Shown here: piece by piece, positions 33,933 to 41,627 of the stretch
Numbering within the stretch: the stretch's first letter is position 1
Layout of the letters: each line of letters opens with the position of its first letter
Assembly (NCBI GenBank): GCA_025766275.1
Contig: JAFKAC010000096.1
Span: 124,001-188,000, forward strand
Source of the DNA: Lactarius indigo
Taxonomy: Eukaryota; Basidiomycota; Agaricomycetes; Russulales; Russulaceae
DNA length: 64,000 bases
Reading direction: 5' to 3'
Position numbers and translations under genes: made by a program
The notes under the pieces: model-generated
Seen by the model: only the letters and a program-made list of their open reading frames with translations
What the model was told of the DNA's origin: nothing
Databases searched by the model: none

Positions 33933-36900
33933 CTAGTCCGCTACCGATTCCTGTCTCATTTTCTCCGCCTCATCCTCCATTCGTGCTAATATGTTAGCGC
34001 GCTCGAGCCGATAAAGACTGTCCTTTTTGTCATCAACCACCAGCTGCCTTTCCAACTGTAGCTGCCGAATCCTCTTCTCCAATTGGTCCTCGGCAAACGC
34101 AAACTGCCGGAACCGGCGCAGTTCTTGGGTGAGAGTGACATCCCCGATGCGCATAAGCAGCAGGTCAGTGGGGTGTCGATCGCGGAGCATGAAATACTCC
34201 TCGTGTGGGATAAATGCGCGATTGTTCTTGGGGAGATGGGGAGTGGCGTAAAGTGGTTTACCGTAAAGGAGGCCCGACCCCGGAGCTAATCCGAGTACGA
34301 AGGGGTCTCCTCCTCGGATAACCTGTACGTGGGAGGCTTGTACCGTCGGTCCGTTGGGGAGTTTGATCGGGAACGGAATGTAATCGGGTCCTCGATTGAC
34401 CCGGAACCCTTCAGGGACGACGGCCCTGGTTGCGGGGTCTCGTTCGCCCATTGGTGTATAACGAGCCGCTTGTGCCACGGCAACTCGTCCTCGGTGTAGA
34501 GGCCCCCCCGCTGCGTCGACGAGGAAGGGAGTGGCGGCTGGATCTTCAGCGTAGAATTCATGGTTAAGGAATGCGTGCCTGATGGGGTAGTGGTCTCTAA
34601 GCTCGTCTTCATCCTCATCCTCGTCCAATACTCCTTCCGCTCCTTCATCATTCGGCGTCGGCAGGCGGCGATATGCAGTTGCTCCCGCTGCCACTGCGCC
34701 GCCGTCTCCTTCCATTCTTGTTCGTACTTCTCTATGGCGTTGGGTGGCTTCACCACGCGGGACAGCTGCTTGAAGCCGAAAGAGTTCGTCTTCCGTGAGG
34801 AAGACTTCGGGCTCACCGGTGTCGGGGTTTGTGAGGGCGTACATTGGCGGAGGTACTGGTTGAGTTGTTGCTGGATCGTCGTCGACAACTCCCTGTAGGG
34901 GCAAAGGGAATCGTTGCAGTGTCTGGCGCAGTTCTTCACCAGTGATAGGGCCGTCTTCCTCATGCTGCATGGAGGGACGGCTTCCTCTCGCAGTTCTAAC
35001 GACTGCGGTGTCGTCGGCGGAGTCGGGGTCGACAAGCGTGGTGGAGGAGTCGTTGACGAGGGTAGAGAGGAGTGCAAGCTGGTCATCGCGTCGAGTAGAG
35101 GACATGGAATGAATGGGAGATGGGGACTTATCACGACAGGAGGTTCCCCTTATATGTGTTTCTCTGTCGGGGTTAGAATGTTTGAAGTCCCGAACGGCTT
35201 CATCGGCAAATACGTCATCCTTATCTATCCATTGATTGTCGGAGTCCGGATAACCCTTCCATTTGACAAGGTACTGGAGTCGACGTCTTCTGCCGAACCG
35301 CCGAGAGTCTAGAATCTTCTCGACCTCGTATTCTTCTTCGTTATCAACCAAATCTGGTGGTGGGCGCTGATAGTTTGGTCCGTGCGTGGGTGTTTCACGA
35401 TAAGGTGTGAGAAGATCTATGTGGAAGACATCGTGGATGCTCCACTGCGTGGGAAGTTCGAGGCGATAGTTGACAGGGGACATCACCTGGATGACCTTAA
35501 ATGGTCCGTGGCGCTTTGCGGCTAGTTTTGCGGTTGGTTGATGGGTGCGTAGGTGGCGTCCTTCTAGCCACACGAGGTCTCCTTCCTTGAACTTGGGCGT
35601 ATCTTTATGCTTGACCCATGACTTCTGCGCCCGGAGCATGCAAGAGAGGGCGCGTTGTCGTGCTTGTTTGAATTGGTCTAATCTTAGTGACACCTGTGGG
35701 ATCGGGGAAGGTCTATCGGTCCAATCAGCACGCGGGTTGAACCCGGATAGGAGGAAGAAGGGGGACTCCCGCGTGGTTTCGTTAGGCCAGTTGTTATGCG
35801 TGAATTCCGCCATAGGCAGATAGCGGACCCAGTCATCTTGTCGTTCATTTACCCAGAAGCGGAGGTATTGTTCTAGCCATTGGTTGGTTCGTTCTGATTG
35901 GCCGTCGGTTCTGGGGTGATAAGCGGTTGAGATATTTTGACTGATGCCAAGGATTTTACATATCTCTCGCATAAACTTGGATGCGAAGCGGGGATCGCGA
36001 TCACTGATAACGCGCGAGGGGAGTCCGAATCGTGCGAAGACGTGAGAAACATACAGGGCGGCCGTCCCCTCTGCCGTTATCTCTTCGTTGCAGGGGATAA
36101 AAACAGCGGCCTTAGTACAATCGTGATCTGTTACCGTTAGAATAGAGTCGTACCCCCGGGAGATGGGGAGTTTGGTGATAAAGTCCACTGCGATAGTCTC
36201 GAATGGCAGGGCTTCTGGTTTTGGGTAGATAGGTTGTAGAGGTGCCCTGATGGGACGAAGGTTGACTTTGTGTCGTTGGCATTCTGCGCAGCCTTTGACG
36301 TAGTCCGTGACGTCATTCCTCATCTGCGGCCACCAATAATGCCGCTCAGTGAGCTGAAGAGTTCGTTTAATACCGGGGTGACCGTAGACAGGAGAGTCAT
36401 GGTGAGCTGCGATGATGGTGCGTTTATCGTGGATGCCACCGGTGACTACTCGACGTCCATCCTTGTACCACGTTCCTTCAATATCTTTTAGCTTGTGAGC
36501 GTCGACCCAGGGTTTTAACTTAGCTGTATCTTGCTCGTAAATTGGGTGTTCTGGAATCATTTCAACCGGTAAGATCTCGGGTCTCCAATGTGGATGTCGT
36601 GGTTCTTCCAACGTGGTGGCGCGTACAAAGACGCTTTCTGGTAACACGATTATCCCTTCGTTATCGTTTTCTCCTTGATCGTAGTCTGGTCTCCGTGACA
36701 ACGTGTCGGCGCGTCCGTTAGAAGTCCCCTTAATATGATGAATCTCAAAGTCGTATTCTGAGAGTTCAAGTACTTCCCTAGCCACGCGTCTGCTAATCTT
36801 CTGGGGCGATTTCCAATATTGCAGATTGAGGTGGTCGGAGAATACTTTAATTTTGTGAGGGGAACCTGCTAGAAGGGGTCTCCAGTGACGGAAGGCCTTG

Positions 36901-38738
36901 ACGATCGCCAAAAGTTCAAGGTCGTAAATGTCGTAGTTCCGCTCGGCTTCATTGAGGGTGGATGAATAGTAGCCGATGGGGTGTCGTTTGCCGTCCGCTT
37001 TGCGTTGTAGGAGAACGGCTCCGGTCGCAAATCCTGATGCGTCGACCTCTAGTTCGAATTGCTGAGTGAGGTCCGGGTGTGCGAGGACAGGTTCACTAGT
37101 GACAAGGGTTTTGAGGTCTTGGAACGCCTTCTCTTCTTCGGTTCCCCAATGCCACTCAGTGTCTTTTCGTGTGAGTTTGTTAAGAGGTCGTGCTTTGGTT
37201 GCGAATCCTCGTATGAAGGGTCGGTAAAAATTGCAAAAACCCAGAAAAGAGCGGACGTCCTTAACTTTGGTTGGCGTAGGCCAGTCTTTGATGCCCGAAA
37301 TTTTGACGGGGTCCATGCGTGTCACCCCCTTTTCAAGGATTACCCCCAGGTAATCCATGCGCGGGGAGTGGAAGAGGCATTTCTCAAGTTTATAATACAG
37401 GTCGTGCTCCGCGGATACGCGGAGGACGTCTTTAACTGCTTCGATGTGGTCGGGTAAGGAGTGATTAAGTCCCGTGGCGATACCGATGTCGTCCATGTAG
37501 ACCCTAATAGTTGTGCCGCGTTTTTCGTGTTTCGCGATGATGTCCCTGAAGATGAAGTTCATCATGGTCTGGAACGTCGCCGGGGAATTGGTTAAGCCGA
37601 AAAACATCACCGTTGGTTCGAATAGTCCATAGCGTGTTTTGAACGCCGCTTTCTCCTCGTCTCCTTCTTTGATACGTATGTTGTTGTAGCCCCATCTAAC
37701 GTCGAGCTTTGTATAGATGTGGGCGTTGCTGAGATCAGTGATAAGGTCGGAAATGAGGGGGAGTGGGTATTGATTGCGGATGGTGACCGCGTTGATTCTT
37801 CGGTAGTCCTGAACGGGCCGTAATTTACCGTCCTTCTTTTTGATGAAGAAGAAGGACGACGCGTATGGGGATTTAGAGGGTCGTATGTACCCCTTTTTCA
37901 GTTGTTCGTCGATCCACTCGCGTAATTTCTTGTCTTCTTCTTGAGTCATAGGGTATATCTTACAGTCTATAGCGTCGGCTGTTCCGGGTTTGAATTCGAT
38001 AGCGTGGTCCCAGGGCCTGCTGGGTGGAAACCTGTCCGATGCTTCTTCACTGAAGAGACGTTCGAATTCTCGATACTCGGGGGGTAACTCAGCTTTAGTG
38101 GTGTATTGTTGAGCGGCAATAGTGAGGTCGGTAGCAGTAGCTCTAATTCGGCATCCTTCCTCGAATTGTTGTCGTTGTTCGTCCGTGATAACGCAAGAGT
38201 GTACAACTTCATAGTCGTCGTTTTGGACGGTGGCTGCGGCCATTATTGGTGTGGTTTTGACGTAGGGATTGGTGGAACGGATGATGATGGGGAGCATATC
38301 TTCGTGAATGGCTGCCTGTGACCATTTGATATGTGGGTCGTAGATAGCGAGCCAGGGGTATCCTAGGACAATGTCCTCGTTTCCAATGTCCGTAATGAGG
38401 AAACGGATTTCCTTATGAATGCCTTTAGTCTGAACGTCAACGTCGGTATAATGGGTGATACGTCCTGACTTATTTTCCGTGTTGTCAATGTTCCATATTT
38501 TTTTTGGGATGTCGAGTGATTTGGTCCCAAGCCCCATCCTTTTTGCGAAGGAGGGTTTCATGAAGCAATGGGTTGCTCCTGAGTCGACTAGTGCTCGTAT
38601 GTCGGCCATTGCGTAACTGGTGCGAATCGATACTGGAACTCTCATAGAACGATAGCGAGTCATGATTACACTGTTACAATTAACTGCCCTCACCCAGGCC
38701 GATGGGTTCAGGCGTCCTGAAAACCCTCCTTCTTCCAC
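33933..38738 (-). CDS. Chromovirus Pol (protease, RT, RNase H, integrase, chromodomain)
   Basis: 1601 codons, open. The protease has ALVDSGATHCF (~48). The reverse transcriptase has catalytic YMDD near 413, and RNase H has EVDASGFATGAV near 563. Integrase shows the HHCC zinc domain (HPGIKRTLQ...CAECQRHK, ~780-815) and the DDE core (AVDFI ~850, SDRDPRF ~915, DGQSERTNQ ~945). A chromodomain (EYEVEKILDSRR...LVKWKGYPDSDNQWI) covers ~1140-1195 and should steer integration to modified chromatin. About 400 further residues follow, with an acidic segment (DEDEDEDEL) and a terminal coiled-coil-like stretch, which is unusual. Pol is most likely made as Gag-Pol by -1 frameshifting at 38720-38726; the frames overlap by 31 nt. 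Confidence 0.95.
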   Translation of the reverse strand: MEEGGFSGRLNPSAWVRAVNCNSVIMTRYRSMRVPVSIRTSYAMADIRALVDSGATHCFMKPSFAKRMGLGTKSLDIPKKIWNIDNTENKSGRITHYTDVDVQTKGIHKEIRFLITDIGNEDIVLGYPWLAIYDPHIKWSQAAIHEDMLPIIIRSTNPYVKTTPIMAAATVQNDDYEVVHSCVITDEQRQQFEEGCRIRATATDLTIAAQQYTTKAELPPEYREFERLFSEEASDRFPPSRPWDHAIEFKPGTADAIDCKIYPMTQEEDKKLREWIDEQLKKGYIRPSKSPYASSFFFIKKKDGKLRPVQDYRRINAVTIRNQYPLPLISDLITDLSNAHIYTKLDVRWGYNNIRIKEGDEEKAAFKTRYGLFEPTVMFFGLTNSPATFQTMMNFIFRDIIAKHEKRGTTIRVYMDDIGIATGLNHSLPDHIEAVKDVLRVSAEHDLYYKLEKCLFHSPRMDYLGVILEKGVTRMDPVKISGIKDWPTPTKVKDVRSFLGFCNFYRPFIRGFATKARPLNKLTRKDTEWHWGTEEEKAFQDLKTLVTSEPVLAHPDLTQQFELEVDASGFATGAVLLQRKADGKRHPIGYYSSTLNEAERNYDIYDLELLAIVKAFRHWRPLLAGSPHKIKVFSDHLNLQYWKSPQKISRRVAREVLELSEYDFEIHHIKGTSNGRADTLSRRPDYDQGENDNEGIIVLPESVFVRATTLEEPRHPHWRPEILPVEMIPEHPIYEQDTAKLKPWVDAHKLKDIEGTWYKDGRRVVTGGIHDKRTIIAAHHDSPVYGHPGIKRTLQLTERHYWWPQMRNDVTDYVKGCAECQRHKVNLRPIRAPLQPIYPKPEALPFETIAVDFITKLPISRGYDSILTVTDHDCTKAAVFIPCNEEITAEGTAALYVSHVFARFGLPSRVISDRDPRFASKFMREICKILGISQNISTAYHPRTDGQSERTNQWLEQYLRFWVNERQDDWVRYLPMAEFTHNNWPNETTRESPFFLLSGFNPRADWTDRPSPIPQVSLRLDQFKQARQRALSCMLRAQKSWVKHKDTPKFKEGDLVWLEGRHLRTHQPTAKLAAKRHGPFKVIQVMSPVNYRLELPTQWSIHDVFHIDLLTPYRETPTHGPNYQRPPPDLVDNEEEYEVEKILDSRRFGRRRRLQYLVKWKGYPDSDNQWIDKDDVFADEAVRDFKHSNPDRETHIRGTSCRDKSPSPIHSMSSTRRDDQLALLSTLVNDSSTTLVDPDSADDTAVVRTARGSRPSMQHEEDGPITGEELRQTLQRFPLPLQGVVDDDPATTQPVPPPMYALTNPDTGEPEVFLTEDELFRLQAAVPRGEATQRHREVRTRMEGDGGAVAAGATAYRRLPTPNDEGAEGVLDEDEDEDELRDHYPIRHAFLNHEFYAEDPAATPFLVDAAGGPLHRGRVAVAQAARYTPMGERDPATRAVVPEGFRVNRGPDYIPFPIKLPNGPTVQASHVQVIRGGDPFVLGLAPGSGLLYGKPLYATPHLPKNNRAFIPHEEYFMLRDRHPTDLLLMRIGDVTLTQELRRFRQFAFAEDQLEKRIRQLQLERQLVVDDKKDSLYRLERANILARMEDEAEKMRQESVAD

Positions 38739-40705
38739 AATTGTTGGAGGATAATGTCCTTTACGTCGTCTGATTCTCCTGCCACTCCATTAAGCCAATC
38801 GCTGGCACGCTGTTGAGGGGGTATGTCTTGAACCGCCCTAGTAGCGACTTCTGGTTCTTGTTGATGGTAGTCGGTGTCGATATACCGACTAGTTGATGCT
38901 TGGGGTTGGTACCCCTCGCGTGGTTGTCTGCAATCGCGGGCCATGTGTCCGTCCTTTCTACAATTATAACATATGACTGGCCTTGGATTATTGCGCCCCC
39001 CTCCTCTCTGTAGAAATCCTCCTCTTGGTCGATATGGGGGACGAGGTGCGAGTATATCTTCGGCTCCTGCGAGTCGCCCTCGAATCCGATCTGCCGAGGT
39101 GTCCATGGCGTTTGGATCTCTTAAGTTCCTCGGTTGCCATGAACTTCTTGGTGGTCCCTGCCATTGTCGTTGCTGCCGTTGTCTTCCTTGCCCTTGTCCT
39201 GGAGGGACACCTTTGTTCAACACCGCTTTTAGGTGAAGATATTGTTGTTGACGGGTGGTGGCTGCTTCCTTCCACTCGCGGTAGTTGCGGGGGTTGTCAA
39301 GGGTGTAGACCTTTTCATATAGGTCTTTTGGTAATCCGCTCGCGAATAAGTCGAGCGTTTGCGGATCGTCGAGCCTGTATTGAGCGCGGCGTATTAACTG
39401 TTCGAATTGGGTGCAATACTCATCTAAATTGCCCCCAATCATTTTGACTCCTTTCTTGAGCTCATATTGAGCTTGTTCTTGTTCCATTGTATTGCGGAAG
39501 CGCTGCATGAAGCTGCGCGTGATTTCGTTCCATAATCCTTCGCTGGTTCGAGGTACGCCGGCTTGTATCTGGCCATTAAGCCAGGTGAGCATGGCCAATA
39601 CCCATTCGCTAACGTTGACGCCTTTGATGTAAGATAGGAAAAGTAGAGCACGTCGGTATGGAGTCGCCATGATGCCTTCGTCGGCATTCATGCCCCAGTA
39701 GACATGCCATTGAGTGAGGAACGCTTCTACTTTGGCGCGTTCTCCGTCGAATACTGTAGGTGCTTCGCCAGCTAACTTGTTACTTGGAGGGGGAATAATA
39801 GGACCTGCACCTGGTAATCCTCCCCCCGGAGGTCCTCCTCCTGGTGGCCCACCTGGGAATCCTCCAGGGAACCCCCCAAATCCGGGTCCTCGAGATGGAG
39901 GTCCTCCACCTCCTCTTGGTAATTCATTAGGAGGTCCTCCTCCTCCACTGGGAGGGTCGGCGATATCAGGCCCTATTGCTCGATGGATTGCTACGTCGTC
40001 GTCGGTCATTCGGTGGCCGGTATAGGGGTTGATGGGAGCTAGATTAGTTCTTGATTCTTCGGCGATGCGTCTTTGTTCCTCTAGGGCTATTTGATCCCTT
40101 GCTTCTGTGGTGAGCTGTAGCTCTTCGTGCGTGATAGTGGCAGTTGCCATTACAGCTGCTGGGCTATGAATGTGAATTACTTCGGGTTCGGGTTGATGAA
40201 TGGTCAGCGACTCAGTTTGCTGTATGATGTGGTCGCCAATGGCTCCTAGGCTCGCTTCTTCTGCTGGCGTTGTTCCTCGACTTGGTGATGGTTGACTTTC
40301 AGAAGTTTCTTCTCCACTGATTCCTTCGTCGGTGTGTTCTTGCGTTTGTCCGTCAATGGGACCGTAGTCCGCGCGGCTATTAAGCTCTCGCGCGTCGATG
40401 TCGCAATTGTAGTTTCTTCCTGCTGGTCGTACAATGTCCCAGCGATGATCTATAGGGTTCCAAGTAACCTCGACCCAACAGAGATGTTCGAAGTTAAACT
40501 CAACGGGTCGGAAACGGTTAGGACCGTTGAACTCTACGAAGTATCCGGCGTCTTCTCCTCTTTCTCTCCACTGAGCTGCTCCTAAGAATCTTGTGGGTAC
40601 GTTACGATCTCCTCGTCGTTCGATGTGATAGGGACGGAAAGACGTCCACTGGTCTCTGGTCGAGTACGCCACGATGAGGATCTTGGTCTTAATGTTACGC
40701 TCCAC
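38708..40705 (-). CDS. Chromovirus Gag
   Basis: An open frame of 665 codons ends just after the slippery site. It has a Pro/Gly-rich stretch (GGFPGGFPGGPPGGGPPGGG, 39830-39900), a capsid-like retrotransposon gag domain (EAFLTQWHVYWGMN, FLSYIKGVNVSEWV, LDEYCTQFEQLIRRA) and one CCHC knuckle (CYNCRKDGHMARDC, ~577-590). It forms the particle and binds element RNA. The frame has no ATG before 40150; the first 185 codons, which read like real protein, start upstream at GTG 40705 inside the LTR. The start is therefore unresolved: ATG 40150, a non-AUG codon, or an upstream spliced exon. Confidence 0.88.
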   Translation of the reverse strand: MERNIKTKILIVAYSTRDQWTSFRPYHIERRGDRNVPTRFLGAAQWRERGEDAGYFVEFNGPNRFRPVEFNFEHLCWVEVTWNPIDHRWDIVRPAGRNYNCDIDARELNSRADYGPIDGQTQEHTDEGISGEETSESQPSPSRGTTPAEEASLGAIGDHIIQQTESLTIHQPEPEVIHIHSPAAVMATATITHEELQLTTEARDQIALEEQRRIAEESRTNLAPINPYTGHRMTDDDVAIHRAIGPDIADPPSGGGGPPNELPRGGGGPPSRGPGFGGFPGGFPGGPPGGGPPGGGLPGAGPIIPPPSNKLAGEAPTVFDGERAKVEAFLTQWHVYWGMNADEGIMATPYRRALLFLSYIKGVNVSEWVLAMLTWLNGQIQAGVPRTSEGLWNEITRSFMQRFRNTMEQEQAQYELKKGVKMIGGNLDEYCTQFEQLIRRAQYRLDDPQTLDLFASGLPKDLYEKVYTLDNPRNYREWKEAATTRQQQYLHLKAVLNKGVPPGQGQGRQRQQRQWQGPPRSSWQPRNLRDPNAMDTSADRIRGRLAGAEDILAPRPPYRPRGGFLQRGGGRNNPRPVICYNCRKDGHMARDCRQPREGYQPQASTSRYIDTDYHQQEPEVATRAVQDIPPQQRASDWLNGVAGESDDVKDIILQQLWKKEGFQDA
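38720..38726 (-). promoter_or_regulatory. -1 ribosomal frameshift heptamer G_GGT_TTT
   Basis: In the gag frame, codons GAG GGT TTT CAG contain G GGT TTT, matching X_XXY_YYZ. Slipping back one base gives GGG TTT TCA GGA, which enters the pol frame. The gag TGA lies four codons downstream. A downstream pseudoknot was not worked out. Confidence 0.8.
40680..40690 (-). promoter_or_regulatory. Self-priming primer binding site
   Basis: Two bases inside the 5' LTR end, the minus strand reads AAGACCAAGAT. This is exactly complementary to ATCTTGGTCTT within the LTR at 40925-40935. No TGG-type tRNA-complementary site is present. The arrangement matches Tf1-type self-priming, in which the first 11 nt of the transcript act as primer. 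Confidence 0.75.
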
Positions 40706-41201
40706 CGGCGTCAGTCCGACTTGGACTTAAGAGAGGCGTAATCGACTTAGCGAAAGACAGGCAAATGGGGATCACGTGTCAACCCAATGCGAGCTGAACA
40801 GGGGCACTCGGGCACACGCTGCAGCTAAAGGTGAAGAAGGAGTATCCTATGAATGGATACAAGCGGAAGCACACTTAGCCCAAGACTAAGGCAGATGGAA
40901 GACGAGTCAAGTGGTGGATTGAAGAAGACCAAGATGGGGACTCTTGGTCTTCCGAGTCAACTACTTATACAAATACGCGCGGGCTTTAAAGCGCCGCTGG
41001 AACAATCGGTGACCAATAGCGTAACTAGCTCGAACCCTAGTACAGCTATCCTAGGAATGAGTCATACGTGAGTCACAATCACATGCGAACTACTACGCTG
41101 ACTGATACGATGTAAGAGTCCATGACTAATGCTGATACCGGACCGTAGTCATAACCGGTCATGAGTCGTGTGTGATGAGTCGTTAAGTCCGTACCGTAAC
41201 A
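40693..41201 (-). repeat. Chromovirus 5' LTR with promoter
   Basis: 509 bp, no difference seen from 33392-33900. On the minus strand a TATAAGT box near 40963-40969 stands about 34 nt before ATCTTGGTCTT at 40935. The predicted start is at the base of an 11-bp perfect hairpin (GAAGACCAAGA, 7-nt loop, TCTTGGTCTTC). Confidence 0.9.
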
Positions 41202-41206
41202 AACGG
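41202..41206. repeat. Chromovirus target-site duplication (AACGG), right
   Basis: Matches 33387-33391. Confidence 0.9.
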
Positions 41207-41373
41207 TCTGGATATGTCCATATGATGTCACTGTACATGATGTCATAGATAAAGAAGTCCAAGATTGTACAGATCAAATCTAATCTAAAGTGGTCCTAAT
41301 TAATCTACAGCAGTCCGTATCTGTAAGTCCGGTCCGTTAGAGCCGCTAAGTGCGCAAGGGTCACTTATCAACA

Positions 41374-41627
41374 CTATGACTATAGGTGCTTCACGGGTGT
41401 ACCGCGGACTGTCAGACTATGTCCACAAAGAATCCGACGCACATATGAGTAGAGGATTTCCAGTGAGACAGTCAACAATTGGCACCTTTGTACCCAGGCC
41501 AGGCCGAGGTTCCCTCACAGTGGAGACAAGGGGTACGCTGGGCGGGCATATGTTCGAAATGGATTTTTTGGCACCGCCAAGACACCAGGAGAAATCGACG
41601 AATGGTGGGGAAAGTCGAGTAGCGTAG
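41374..41627 (+). pseudogene. Membrane-protein copy 2, remainder of exon 12
   Basis: It resumes exactly after the CTATG duplication with MTIGASRVYRGLSDYVHKES and runs to a TAG at 41625-41627. It aligns throughout with the last exon of copy 1, and its frame is intact. Confidence 0.85.

Larger units (their letters stand above)
33392..41201 (-). mobile_element. Complete Ty3/gypsy chromovirus
   Basis: The 7.8 kb element on the minus strand has 509-bp LTRs identical by eye, a 5-bp duplication, a gag frame and an uninterrupted 1601-codon pol frame. Order in pol is protease, reverse transcriptase, RNase H, integrase, chromodomain, so it is a chromovirus. A polypurine tract, a self-priming site and a -1 slippery heptamer are present. 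Identical LTRs and intact frames point to very recent transposition. It is nested in a solo LTR, which is nested in membrane-protein copy 2. Confidence 0.95.
32942..41373. mobile_element. Solo LTR split by the chromovirus
   Basis: Pieces 32942-33391 and 41207-41373 form one ~617-bp sequence starting TGATGAAC and ending ATCAACA. It is flanked by the 5-bp duplication CTATG (32937-32941, 41374-41378). It contains a 25-bp direct repeat (TGGCACACAAACAGTGAGAA...) at about 33060 and 33116. No internal domain is present, so it is the remnant of LTR-LTR recombination. Confidence 0.85.

Noticed and set aside
38973..39447. Plus-strand frames opposite gag
   Set aside because: They are shadows of the Gly/Pro-rich and basic gag coding sequence.
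40670..40692. tRNA-type primer binding site next to the 5' LTR
   Set aside because: No TGG-starting tRNA 3'-end complement is present. The self-complementary 11-mer explains the site better.
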